A stretch of DNA of 64,000 nt. Source: Ruegeria discodermiae (GTDB lineage Bacteria; Pseudomonadota; Alphaproteobacteria; Rhodobacterales; Rhodobacteraceae). How positions within the stretch are numbered: the stretch's first letter is position 1; the number at the start of each line of letters is the position of its first letter. The position numbers and the translations under genes are program-made. Shown in pieces: positions 24,865 through 31,697 of this stretch. The notes beneath the pieces are model-generated. The model searched no databases. It had not been told where the DNA came from and saw only the letters and a list, made by a program, of their open reading frames with translations. Location of the stretch: the NCBI RefSeq assembly GCF_030758345.1, contig NZ_JAVAMO010000001.1, positions 1,116,001 to 1,180,000 on the forward strand, written 5' to 3'.

Positions 24865-25014
24865 TCAGCCGCCGTAGGTCTCGTATCGGCGCTTCTGCTT
24901 TCCGCCGTTGATAGACTGATACCAATTCAACCAAACCCAGCCTTCGCCAGTCATTCGGCGGGGTATCCATGCGAACTTGGGCTCATACGATGTTGAGGTG
25001 ACGCAAAATGCCAT
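24865..25014 (-). CDS. Small hypothetical phage protein, Trp/Tyr-rich
   Basis: The 49-residue product starts MAFCVTSTSYEPKFAWIPRR and ends WLNWYQSINGGKQKRRYETYGG broken by several basic residues. The longer frame up to 25155 reads through the mini-gene at 25068-25169, so the ATG at 25014 is preferred. Function unknown. Confidence 0.5.
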   Translation of the reverse strand: MAFCVTSTSYEPKFAWIPRRMTGEGWVWLNWYQSINGGKQKRRYETYGG

Positions 25015-25067
25015 ATCCGACCCCGCTGAATTCGGTGCCTCCGCTCCCGCCCCGGAGGCTGGGCGTA

Positions 25068-25169
25068 CTAGTCGTTCTTCCAGTGATGATGCCACTTGTT
25101 CACCATGCACTTGCACTTGGCGCACCACTTCACCTTCGGAAGTGACCGCAGCCATTCATGGGTTGTCAT
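25068..25169 (-). CDS. 33-residue Cys/His mini-protein
   Basis: The ATG at 25169 has aggg nine bases upstream. The product runs MTTHEWLRSLPKVKWCAKCK and ends with CMVNKWHHHWKND: a CxxCxC group followed by three His in a row, all of which could hold one metal ion. It is below usual length cut-offs but looks like a real small phage gene. Function unknown. Confidence 0.5.
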   Translation of the reverse strand: MTTHEWLRSLPKVKWCAKCKCMVNKWHHHWKND

Positions 25170-25197
25170 GACGTACCCTGCATATCTGCCGTGATTG

Positions 25198-25335
25198 CTA
25201 CCTGAACGCCCACGTCCAACGCTTCTGCCTGCGTGGGGGCCTGTAGCGCTGGCCTGTGTCGCAGGTGCGAAGAATGCGGCCTCTCGCTAGCTTGCACTTC
25301 TTAGCCCAACGTCTGCATTCCCTATGGCTGGGCAT
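25198..25335 (-). CDS. 45-residue basic mini-protein
   Basis: The ATG at 25335 has aggaa about ten bases upstream. The product (MPSHRECRRWAKKCKLARGR and a Tyr-Arg-Pro-Pro-Arg rich end) is strongly basic with three Cys. It could bind nucleic acid. It would be the first gene after the proposed late promoter at 25389-25430. Confidence 0.4.
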   Translation of the reverse strand: MPSHRECRRWAKKCKLARGRILRTCDTGQRYRPPRRQKRWTWAFR

Positions 25336-25712
25336 TGTTAGAATTCCTGACTTTGCTCCGCCATTTGTACGTTAGGACCCATACCATTTGTATAACAGCT
25401 ACCTACACGTGGTACCTTGGTGTGTAGGTATGAAAACTGACCCTTACACTTTCGCGCAGAGGGGTCAGCCATGGGCCGGTGATCAAATCCGGCGGGTTGT
25501 TACCCAAGAAGGGCTGCTAGGTTGGCGCTTAGCAGCGAGCACGGATGGGCTGTCCTGCAATAGGCCCCTCGTTACCGTATGAAGCCCCGCGCTCGTGACG
25601 ACACACCGTGTGTGCCGACAGGAAGGCGGGCCCAGAATCAAAAAAGCGCCCAAACTCTGGACGCAATTCCGCAAGGTCAGAATCGCACACTTTTTTTGTG
25701 ATTGCAATAGCT
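25336..25712. other. Leader-like region before the late genes
   Basis: This 377-base interval holds no clearly coding gene on either strand. It contains a 9-base dyad beside a TATACA hexamer (25389-25430) and a doubtful frame at 25483-25716. It separates the replication block from the late block, the usual place for late promoter and antitermination signals. Confidence 0.5.
25389..25430 (-). promoter_or_regulatory. Candidate late promoter with activator-type dyad
   Basis: On the minus strand a TATACA -10-like hexamer (25394 to 25389) has no recognisable -35 box. Instead a perfect 9-base inverted repeat TACCTACAC/GTGTAGGTA (25400-25408 and 25422-25430) covers the -35 region. This suggests a promoter that needs a bound activator. 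Inference from sequence layout only. Confidence 0.4.
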
Positions 25713-25716
25713 TCAT
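25483..25716 (-). CDS. Doubtful small frame, possibly frameshifted
   Basis: The ATG at 25716 overlaps the stop of the upstream membrane protein (ATGA), which argues for translation, but the 77-residue product does not look like a typical protein. After residue 9 the -1 frame reads more naturally (VCDSDLAELRPEFGRFFDSG). The change point is a run of seven A bases forming A_AAA_AAG in frame. It could be a programmed frameshift, a decayed gene or no gene. Confidence 0.25.
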   Translation of the reverse strand: MKLLQSQKKCAILTLRNCVQSLGAFLILGPPSCRHTRCVVTSAGLHTVTRGLLQDSPSVLAAKRQPSSPSWVTTRRI

Positions 25717-25898
25717 TTGTGAATGGTCTTTGCGCCCACGACCGCAAACCAGACCACCGCAAGGACGAACGCCATAACCATGCCGGTGGTGGGGCCGAAC
25801 GTATCGGTGATGAGGTTTAGAAACGTCACCAATCCGAAAATCATCGCAAAGAATCCGACGGCGATGGCTAAGCCAGCAAACAGTCCATACCAGTTCAT
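25713..25898 (-). CDS. Small two-helix membrane protein
   Basis: The 61-residue product has two hydrophobic helices (LFAGLAIAVGFFAMIFGLVT and GMVMAFVLAVVWFAVVGA) with short loops. The start overlaps the stop of the zinc-ribbon gene by four bases. Function unknown; small phage membrane proteins in this place may influence the host envelope. Confidence 0.7.
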   Translation of the reverse strand: MNWYGLFAGLAIAVGFFAMIFGLVTFLNLITDTFGPTTGMVMAFVLAVVWFAVVGAKTIHK

Positions 25899-26512
25899 TT
25901 GAAAAACCTCACTGCTTCATTGAGCGCCTCTCTCAGCAAGCCGACCTCACTGAGTTTGGGCTCGTTGTGGTCAACGCATATCCAGCGCAACAGCTTGTCA
26001 CGTTGCATTCCGAGGAACAGGTATAGCTCTTTCCTGTCCCGTGCGGCCTCTACAGGCCCGTCTCCGCTGTCGTGGCCCTGTGGTTCCCAGATTGTGGTGG
26101 AGTCGCGCGCCTGGGGCGTCTCCTGCGCTCTGAGGTACAGGGATTCAAACTCCCTCGCAGCGCTTGCCTGCTCGTTGCTGAGAGCGCCTGAGTTTTCCAG
26201 CCTGTCAATCGGAGTTGATGCCATATCCTTTGCCACCCTGCGGCCTGCTATTTCGGTATCAATGAACACCCAATCCCCCCGCTTGCGGCGTTCGAGTGTA
26301 GGCCTGTCCTGATCTTCACGCGGTTCCCAAGTGCTTATCTGCTTGGGCTTCGCGGCACCCACATGCCACGCCCCGCAGTATTGGCAGCGGTATTCGTGGA
26401 TGCGACCATGGCCCGCCCGTCGCTGGGCCTTTGCGACCTCTTTCGCACGCGCCTTGCTGGTGAACTTGTGCTTGCCTTCGCAGCTCGCGAGCTGTCCCTC
26501 GTGTATGCTCAT
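25895..26512 (-). CDS. Zinc-ribbon protein at the Q/late-regulator position
   Basis: A 205-residue product. The N-terminal 50 residues have CEGKHKFTSKARAKEVAKAQ and EYRCQYCGAWHVG, a treble-clef-like Cys/His set often seen in phage host-takeover proteins. The remainder is charged and helical, with a final EVGLLREALNEAVRFFK. It is the last sizeable gene of the early leftward block, just before the leader region of the late genes, so a late-gene activator or antiterminator role is plausible but unproven. Confidence 0.65.
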   Translation of the reverse strand: MSIHEGQLASCEGKHKFTSKARAKEVAKAQRRAGHGRIHEYRCQYCGAWHVGAAKPKQISTWEPREDQDRPTLERRKRGDWVFIDTEIAGRRVAKDMASTPIDRLENSGALSNEQASAAREFESLYLRAQETPQARDSTTIWEPQGHDSGDGPVEAARDRKELYLFLGMQRDKLLRWICVDHNEPKLSEVGLLREALNEAVRFFK

Positions 26513-26525
26513 CTGCCTGTGTTCC

Positions 26526-26801
26526 TCATTGCCCGAAAACCTGCATTGCCGATGCTATCGGAATCCACGACGCCCAAATCGCCAGCCAAACAAGGAAGGC
26601 CCAGTTAGCCCAGCGTTCTACCTTCTCGGTTCTTTTTCGCCGCGCCTCTTGGTTTGCCTTCATGGTCGCAAGCCGCTTTGGACTCAGCACTTCAAACAGA
26701 TCCGCAAACGCCCCCGCATCCTCTGGAGAAAGCCGGAACTGAACCTCCATGCCTGAGTGCTTGGCGACCTTCAGCCGTTCGACCAGTGTTAGCTCACTCA
26801 C
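26526..26801 (-). CDS. C-terminally anchored small membrane protein
   Basis: The 91-residue product has a soluble N-terminal part (EVQFRLSPEDAGAFADLFEV), a basic helix (MKANQEARRKRTEKVERW) and one C-terminal transmembrane helix (WAFLVWLAIWASWIPIASA). Its ATG overlaps the upstream stop. Function unknown. Confidence 0.68.
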   Translation of the reverse strand: MSELTLVERLKVAKHSGMEVQFRLSPEDAGAFADLFEVLSPKRLATMKANQEARRKRTEKVERWANWAFLVWLAIWASWIPIASAMQVFGQ

Positions 26802-27058
26802 GCCCCTGCCCTCCTGCCGATTGCGTACTCGCGCTTGTATTTCAGGTCTTCAGGGTTGAGACGCCCAGAACGATAGCTGTCCAAGACGAAATGCCCGTCC
26901 ATTCCAGCCAGTGCGCAGACAGTGTGGAAGTCCCTCGTTCCAATCCAGGCGCGGGCTTGGTCAGCGTGACACGGCTCGATAGATATCCTCCGGCCCGTGG
27001 TGTCTATCAGGCCGTTGATGAGGACAGTTTGCCAGAGAAGACGCTCAGGTGTCACCAC
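26798..27058 (-). CDS. Hypothetical phage protein
   Basis: The 86-residue product starts with two GTG codons at 27058/27055, overlapping the DnaA-like stop by 14 bases. Longer upstream frame overlaps that gene heavily and is rejected. It contains ERLLWQTVLINGLIDTTGRR, ARAWIGTRDFHTVCALAGMD and ends YKREYAIGRRAGA. It may be a small DNA-binding or regulatory factor; no family recognised. Confidence 0.62.
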   Translation of the reverse strand: MVTPERLLWQTVLINGLIDTTGRRISIEPCHADQARAWIGTRDFHTVCALAGMDGHFVLDSYRSGRLNPEDLKYKREYAIGRRAGA

Positions 27059-27404
27059 GCGCCTCCATCTCTTCGAAGCGGCGCAGACCATGCAGAACGC
27101 TTGTGTGGTCCCGGTTCCAGAAGCGGCCAATCTGAGGAAGCGTGTAACCCAAGTCCCGAGACTTCTTGAAAGCCTCAAAGCGCGCACTGGTGTAGTCCCT
27201 CGTCCGCTCATGCCCGCGCAGTTTCTGAGGACACAGGCCGTGCTTAACGGCGACGATGACGTTTATCTCTCCCATCTTCATCTTGCCGGTGGCCAAGCTT
27301 TGCCCCTCCAGGCCGCGCCGATAGGACGACGACCTTTCGCCTTCCAGCATCATCATGCGTTCACGCCGGTGGCGGGCTTCCATCTCCTCCCATGTCTCGG
27401 TCAT
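27045..27404 (-). CDS. DnaA domain IV-like DNA-binding protein
   Basis: A 119-residue product. A charged N-terminal helix (residues 1-40) is followed by a region matching the DNA-binding domain of the initiator DnaA: INVIVAVKHGLCPQKLRGHE, RTRDYTSARFEAFKKSRDLG and the DnaA-box recognition motif RDHTSVLHGLRRFE (compare the DHTTV signature). It has no AAA+ ATPase. It may recognise DnaA-box-like sites in a phage origin or compete with host DnaA. Located next to the DUF1376 replication gene. Confidence 0.8.
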   Translation of the reverse strand: MTETWEEMEARHRRERMMMLEGERSSSYRRGLEGQSLATGKMKMGEINVIVAVKHGLCPQKLRGHERTRDYTSARFEAFKKSRDLGYTLPQIGRFWNRDHTSVLHGLRRFEEMEARGDT

Positions 27405-28018
27405 TGGGCACCGTCCCAGTCGTAGGCTTTCATTTTCTGAGGTTCAGGCTTGGGAACGGGGCGGCCTGCGGGCTGTCGGTCGTCTGCCTCTATGGACTCG
27501 TGCAATGCCTTTGCCGCATCCTCTTTTTGACGGGCATATTCCTCGTCGTACTGGGCTTTGAGCTTGAAGTACCAAGCCGAACGGTACTTGCGCAGAGTGT
27601 CTGAATTCACCAGTCCGCGCGCCTGCATGTCCACCGCAATCCGTCCGTAAAAACACCCGTCTGGTACCGGCTCGCCGCGCTCCATGCGCTTGGCGTAGAT
27701 ATCCAGCGGGTCAATTTCGTCGCCCTGTGCGGGACGCTTCGAACTAGGCCCCGCAATCGCTGTGGCTGCTGCCTTCACCTCACCAGCCGTCGGCCAAGCG
27801 CGCGTCTTAGCGTCCTCGTCAAGCCGGTCCTCGAAACGCGGCCACCATTCCTCGAACCGGTCCCTCGGGGCGTAGCGCATGAAGCACCGAACGAGGCTCT
27901 GCATTTCGTCGGCCTGCGCTCTTGCACCGAGATTGCGAGGTGGCGACTTGCGGTCGAGGTATCCAGTGATTTTTTGGGTCAGAAACGTTTCACGCTGTTT
28001 TCGGTCATATACGCTCAC
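27401..28018 (-). CDS. Hypothetical phage replication-region protein
   Basis: The 205-residue mostly helical and charged product contains FMRYAPRDRFEEWWPRFEDR and TRAWPTAGEVKAAATAIAG, then a helix with RKYRSAWYFKLKAQYDEEYA. Such WPT...EV segments are seen in phage helicase-loader-type proteins that follow DUF1376 genes. Assignment as a loader is only a suggestion. Four-base overlap with the DnaA-like gene, 14 bases with DUF1376. Confidence 0.65.
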   Translation of the reverse strand: MSVYDRKQRETFLTQKITGYLDRKSPPRNLGARAQADEMQSLVRCFMRYAPRDRFEEWWPRFEDRLDEDAKTRAWPTAGEVKAAATAIAGPSSKRPAQGDEIDPLDIYAKRMERGEPVPDGCFYGRIAVDMQARGLVNSDTLRKYRSAWYFKLKAQYDEEYARQKEDAAKALHESIEADDRQPAGRPVPKPEPQKMKAYDWDGAQ

Positions 28019-28769
28019 GGTTGGCCTCCATTGCTTGCGCCACGAGGTCAGCCGTTGAGGGCTGCTCGGGCTTCTGTTTCAGTCTGGCGGTAATCCACGA
28101 CACCGGCTCGGTAACGCCCTCTCGGTTCGCGTCACGAAGGGCGTTGAAGGTTTCACTGTCCCCAGCGTCTTTGCGCCACATCCCGATTAGACTTCGGGCC
28201 TTCTTTTCCGGTGTTCCGTATTTGCTGAGAAAGGCGACGCCTCTGTCGAAAACCTCTTTCGTGAAATCGACAGGCGACGCTTCAGCGTCCGATACGTTAG
28301 TATCGGAACTAATTGGTAACTTGGTTACTTGGGAAGGATGGTCCGGGGATTTATCCACCGCATCTTCCGCCGTAGCATCCGTGGATGGTGGCGGTTCATT
28401 ATCTTTCAATGCCTTATCTGGTTTTTCGGCTGTTTTGCGGTCCGATTGAGCCTTGCACTGACGTTCCACATAAGTGGCTTGTTCTCGTAACTTCTTGGAC
28501 TTCAGCACCCCATCTTCGGCAATCAGGAACTCGCGAATGACCGGCCCGATGCGTGACTTCCAGAGCCTTTGAGACACCCGACAGACGGCAGCGAGGCGGC
28601 GATCCTCGTCGGGGAAGTCGCACGACTCCCGCGTCCACATCGCCATCAGGATCATCATGTAAGCACCCACCTCGTCAGCCCCGAGGTGCTGCGTGTCGCG
28701 CTGGAACGCATCGACCCAAAGAGGGCATGGGCGCTTAGCTCGGGCACGCTGGGGATTGAAATCACTCAT
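28005..28769 (-). CDS. DUF1376 domain phage replication protein
   Basis: A 254-residue product. The N-terminal 95 residues match DUF1376: PCPLWVDAFQRDTQHLGADE, GAYMMILMAMWTRESCDFPD and RLAAVCRVSQRLWKSRIGPV, a winged-helix-like domain of phage replication initiators. A disordered Pro/Asp/Ser-rich linker and a helical C-terminal domain (ARSLIGMWRKDAGDSETFNA) follow. It probably binds origin DNA and recruits the host helicase. Confidence 0.8.
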   Translation of the reverse strand: MSDFNPQRARAKRPCPLWVDAFQRDTQHLGADEVGAYMMILMAMWTRESCDFPDEDRRLAAVCRVSQRLWKSRIGPVIREFLIAEDGVLKSKKLREQATYVERQCKAQSDRKTAEKPDKALKDNEPPPSTDATAEDAVDKSPDHPSQVTKLPISSDTNVSDAEASPVDFTKEVFDRGVAFLSKYGTPEKKARSLIGMWRKDAGDSETFNALRDANREGVTEPVSWITARLKQKPEQPSTADLVAQAMEANRERI

Positions 28770-29203
28770 TCAACGCCGCCCCTCAACTCTATGAACTCGG
28801 TCAGCGCCGCGCCTGACATGATTTCCCGCGCCAGGGACGCAAAGCCCTGCAGGCTCAGGTCTGCCCACTGGTGACGTGAAAAGGCCGCGCAGAAGGCGTA
28901 CATCGGGACACTGACGCGGGTTTCCATGCGGTCTCCGCGCCAACAGACGGCAGGCAGCTTGTCTTGCCTCTCTGCTGCCTCTTCGGCCTGCTTCTTCCAT
29001 GCTGGCGCGCAGGTGTTTGCAGTGGCGTATCGCTTGCACTCAATCGCGAACGGCCATGCGTCATCATCGGCGCGCAGATCGTCGTCACCCGACTTTTGGT
29101 ACTGTCGAAGGTTGCGAGCGAAGTTGATGCCGGTGAGCGCATGTAGCTCAAGAGCCACCTCGCGTTCATAGGCCGCGCCTTTGGTTCGGCTGAGATTACC
29201 CAT
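28766..29203 (-). CDS. PD-(D/E)XK-type nuclease (Holliday junction resolvase-like)
   Basis: A 145-residue product. The Hjc-like core is visible: an N-terminal KGAAYEREVALELHALTG with the first Glu, GDDDLRADDDAWPFAIECKR with the catalytic Asp and E-x-K, and a downstream lysine-rich helix. Such small phage enzymes cleave branched or recombination DNA. Its start and stop overlap or abut replication genes. Confidence 0.75.
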   Translation of the reverse strand: MGNLSRTKGAAYEREVALELHALTGINFARNLRQYQKSGDDDLRADDDAWPFAIECKRYATANTCAPAWKKQAEEAAERQDKLPAVCWRGDRMETRVSVPMYAFCAAFSRHQWADLSLQGFASLAREIMSGAALTEFIELRGGVE

Positions 29204-29233
29204 CCCCCTGCCCTCGCTTTACGAACTCAGCCA

Positions 29234-29446
29234 TTACCCGCCCCAGACGTAGCTTTGGGGTTCGGCATCGCTGAACAGCCCGGCGTCAACCGGTGTCAGA
29301 AAAGGGCGTAACTTTTCGAACTGATCCGGGTTGATTTCCGTGCCGTCTGTCAGGTCGTATTGCTTGTATTTCATGCGACCGGTTGGCAGCGTGACCATGA
29401 CGCGCTCACCGCGCTTGATGCGCTCAAGAATGTGCATAACGTTCAT
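29234..29446 (-). CDS. Hypothetical small phage protein
   Basis: The 70-residue product starts MNVMHILERIKRGERVMVTL and ends FSDAEPQSYVWGG. A mixed alpha/beta makeup, no cysteines or membrane segment. Four-base overlap with the gene upstream. Family not recognised. Confidence 0.65.
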   Translation of the reverse strand: MNVMHILERIKRGERVMVTLPTGRMKYKQYDLTDGTEINPDQFEKLRPFLTPVDAGLFSDAEPQSYVWGG

Positions 29447-29598
29447 CTCCGCTTCCTCTGCTTGGGTGTCAGGGCCTTGCGTCGCTCGTGGATCGCAACC
29501 AGTTCCTCACCGGTGATCCCGCGCTTCTTGGCCTCGGCCTCGTATGCGGCGAGTTCCTCAAGGCTGGTGATTGTCTTGATGATCTGGGGTTTAGTCAT
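29443..29598 (-). CDS. Hypothetical 51-residue phage protein
   Basis: The ATG at 29598 (MTKPQIIKTITSLEELAAYE) is used rather than the one 14 codons earlier, which would overlap the methyltransferase gene. The rest is a charged helix ending KALTPKQRKRR. It may bind nucleic acid through the basic end; unknown. Confidence 0.6.
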   Translation of the reverse strand: MTKPQIIKTITSLEELAAYEAEAKKRGITGEELVAIHERRKALTPKQRKRR

Positions 29599-29608
29599 GT
29601 CCGCCCCA

Positions 29609-30253
29609 CTATTCCGCCGCCAGCGCGAAGGCCTGCTCAAGGCCCCACTGATCAGCTATTGCGTCCGCGATGCCTTGAGGTGTTTCAGACCGCTTCTCGC
29701 TGCGATCCGGCCCCGGTGGCATCCGAAAGACCCATTCCCATTTCTTGTATTCCTCGGTCCCCTTTTCCGGCGGGGTCAGCTTGTTTGTGGGCACCAGCTT
29801 GGGGAGACCCTCAAGATGAAAACCCGTGGCCTTGAACATCTTCTCGCCGAACCACCAGGGCTGCACAAACTGCGTCGCCCTCGATCCAATCCGATTGGCG
29901 GCGTGCTTGTGCATGATGGGGTTTTCAACCGCCTTCTTCTTTGCGTTCGACCGCAGGCACAGCTTGAAGAACGCAACAGCCTCACCCATGTCGGCCCACC
30001 GCTGCGGGTCAGGACCGTTTGCTTTCTTGCCATCGACATAGAGGTGCTTTGACCCGGCATTGGTCAGGTAAGTGCACTCGGGATGCGCAATGATGCCCTC
30101 CCAGCGCTTGAACAGAAGCTCTGTTACGTCACCTTGAATGTGCGGACCTTCGGTCTTGCTGGGATGCAGGTCGCACGACACAGCGTCGATACCGCGAGCC
30201 AGCATGGCATCCCGAATGCGCCCTGAACGCTCGCAAGCGATGAGCCAAGTCAT
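29609..30253 (-). CDS. Phage C5-cytosine methyltransferase-like protein
   Basis: A 214-residue product. The start MTWLIACERSGRIRDAMLAR resembles motif I of DNA cytosine methyltransferases, IDAVSCDLHPS looks like motif II, HPECTYLTNAGSKHLY replaces the usual PC motif IV and keeps the Cys, and KAVENPIMHKHA matches the ENV/ENP motif VI. It is shorter than typical C5 enzymes and lacks a clear target-recognition domain. Function as a DNA or nucleotide methyltransferase is likely but not certain. Confidence 0.72.
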   Translation of the reverse strand: MTWLIACERSGRIRDAMLARGIDAVSCDLHPSKTEGPHIQGDVTELLFKRWEGIIAHPECTYLTNAGSKHLYVDGKKANGPDPQRWADMGEAVAFFKLCLRSNAKKKAVENPIMHKHAANRIGSRATQFVQPWWFGEKMFKATGFHLEGLPKLVPTNKLTPPEKGTEEYKKWEWVFRMPPGPDRSEKRSETPQGIADAIADQWGLEQAFALAAE

Positions 30254-30804
30254 GCCGTGCCCCCTGTATGTGCTGGGGTGGGGATTGACCTGCCTACGAA
30301 CTCAGTCGGGCCAGTGTCTTTCTGGTCGAACAGGTACCAGCAGCAGTTGTCTTTGCCGGTGTACGGGCTGTCTGGAATCCACTTGACCCGGCCAACTGAA
30401 ACGATTTTGCGCAGCCATTTGATGTACGGGGCGCTCTGTTTCGTGTGGACCCAATCCGCATCGAACAGCAGCCACGTCGGACACATTGCCGAGAAATGCT
30501 CGATCATGGGGTGCAGAACTTTGCGGTCCCATGGTGGATTGGTGATGATGAGGTCAGCCTTGGAGTTCTCGACCTCAAGCGCGTCTCTCTGGAATACCCA
30601 TGCTGCGCGAGGCTCAATATCACTGCCGCACAAGATCGCCCCATCATGGTTGTCCATGATGTGCTCAATAAGCTGGCCACGTCCCGCACAGGGTTCCCAA
30701 GCCCAAAAGCTATCGGGAAGTTGGGGAATGATCGGTAGCACTGCCTCAAGCGGCGTGTCATAGGCATCACGCGGAATGCGATCAAACGAACTACGCTTAC
30801 CCAT
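30250..30804 (-). CDS. Phage N6-adenine-type DNA methyltransferase
   Basis: A 184-residue product. The SAM site is WAWEPCAGRGQLIEHIMD (about residues 31-48) and the catalytic motif is IITNPPWDRK (about 85-94), the NPPW form used by N6-adenine or N4-cytosine enzymes. The N-terminal FDRIPRDAYDTP is common to phage Dam-like proteins. ATG 30804 has ggaggg five bases upstream, so the longer frame is rejected. It is the first gene of the leftward early operon seen here and may protect phage DNA from host restriction. Confidence 0.82.
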   Translation of the reverse strand: MGKRSSFDRIPRDAYDTPLEAVLPIIPQLPDSFWAWEPCAGRGQLIEHIMDNHDGAILCGSDIEPRAAWVFQRDALEVENSKADLIITNPPWDRKVLHPMIEHFSAMCPTWLLFDADWVHTKQSAPYIKWLRKIVSVGRVKWIPDSPYTGKDNCCWYLFDQKDTGPTEFVGRSIPTPAHTGGTA

Positions 30805-30823
30805 GACGCCCTCCAATGTGTGA

Positions 30824-30849
30824 CCCCGGCTTCGGACACCCCGCCGGGG
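30824..30849. promoter_or_regulatory. GC-rich hairpin upstream of the adenine methyltransferase
   Basis: CCCCGGC (30824-30830) and GCCGGGG (30843-30849) form a perfect 7-base stem with a 12-base loop, 20 bases before the methyltransferase start on the minus strand. No T run. The remaining sequence up to 31053 shows no gene. Confidence 0.4.
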
Positions 30850-31053
30850 AGGGGCTAGCAATCAGGCTTGCGTCAGGAGTACGAAAAAACCGCTCGCCTG
30901 CTGTCCATTCGGGCCGTGAGCGGCTTGCCGAATTCTGGTGCGCGCTTACCCGGCGCGGGCGGGATGCAAGCAGGCTCATTGACTCGACCTCCGGTTTACC
31001 GAAGGCTGAGAAAACCTGACGTTTTCAGAATCTTGCCAATTGGAGGAGCCGCT

Positions 31054-31302
31054 TTGAGCGAAGCACCGTTTATTTACTTCGACGTCATCACCGACACGGG
31101 CTGCGTGCCGAACGTTGCTCAAGTTACCTTGGCAGCGCTCATTCGCGTTAGAGAGGACAGCGTTATGACCGGCATTGAGCAAGTTCCCGTTGCTCACCTC
31201 AGATGCAATACCACTGCGGCACGTGAACTTATCACCGCTCTGGAAGTTGCGATTGAACATGCCGAGGCACCACCGCAGATACCGGAGGGCAAAGCGAACT
31301 AG
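31054..31302 (+). CDS. Conserved hypothetical phage protein (TTG start)
   Basis: An 82-residue product starting at TTG 31054, preceded by a strong ggagga site. It contains PFIYFDVITDTGCVPNVAQV, IRVREDSVMTGIEQVPVAHL and a helix TTAARELITALEVAIEHAEA. Similar small proteins with an AHLR segment occur in alphaproteobacterial phages, function unknown. It is transcribed against the leftward operon. The upstream in-frame ATG at 30868 has no ribosome site. Confidence 0.65.
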   Translation: MSEAPFIYFDVITDTGCVPNVAQVTLAALIRVREDSVMTGIEQVPVAHLRCNTTAARELITALEVAIEHAEAPPQIPEGKAN

Positions 31303-31397
31303 CGGGCGGGATGCTGAGAAATGACGCGTAATCAACGATTTTTCCCCCTACCTGTGGGTAAGGATTTCCTGACCGGGGTGTTGAACGCGGCGGAGAT

Positions 31398-31414
31398 GTA
31401 ACTATTTTCGTTAC
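31398..31414. promoter_or_regulatory. Operator copy O3 (17-base pseudo-palindrome)
   Basis: GTAACTATTTTCGTTAC has the same 8-1-8 dyad layout as the two promoter operators at 31698-31720 and 33064-33086 and sits within a perfect 7-base inverted repeat (31396-31416). It lies past the 3' end of the Cro-like gene, with no clear promoter. Confidence 0.5.
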
Positions 31415-31446
31415 ATGTTAAAGAGTAATCCATGTTCGATTTCCCT

Positions 31447-31689
31447 TCACTTGTCATCCGCTTGGGCCTTGCCCGGCTTGGGAAAGAAGTCTTCCGCAGT
31501 GATCGGCAGGTCGTTTTTACGAGCGTACGCAAGTAGGTCTTCGGCTGGTTCGGGCGGAATCCTTCCGTCCGTGCCGCCCTCGCTCTTCTTCTTGGTCCAA
31601 GCGTAGGTTCGAACGCGATGACGATTGGTGATTTCGGCAACTTTGGCGTGACCGCCAAATGCTTTTATGATGCTGCTGGCTGGTTCCAT
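31447..31689 (-). CDS. Cro-like regulator with carph-isopro domain
   Basis: An 80-residue product. The sequence SIIKAFGGHAKVAEITNRHR, VRTYAWTKKKSEGGTDGRIP and LLAYARKNDLPITAEDFFP follows the carph-isopro helix-turn-helix family found in Cro/repressor positions of proteobacterial phages. It is divergent from the repressor-type gene at 31797. The promoter at 31698-31726 places the start of transcription next to the ATG, so the mRNA is almost leaderless. Confidence 0.82.
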   Translation of the reverse strand: MEPASSIIKAFGGHAKVAEITNRHRVRTYAWTKKKSEGGTDGRIPPEPAEDLLAYARKNDLPITAEDFFPKPGKAQADDK

Positions 31690-31697
31690 GCTGATAG

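Noticed and set aside
24538-25430. Inverted repeats considered as a CRISPR array or integron site
   Set aside because: There are no regularly spaced repeats and no cas genes or integron integrase; the dyads differ from each other.
25388-25582. 64-residue plus-strand frame in the leader region
   Set aside because: No start signal, overlaps the dyad, and amino-acid composition looks random.
30868-31053. N-terminal extension of the TTG-start protein from ATG 30868
   Set aside because: The extension is low-complexity Arg/Gly/Pro sequence without ribosome site, whereas TTG 31054 follows ggagga.
31332-31658. 108-residue minus-strand frame over the Cro-like gene
   Set aside because: It is out of frame with the carph-isopro protein and lacks a ribosome site.
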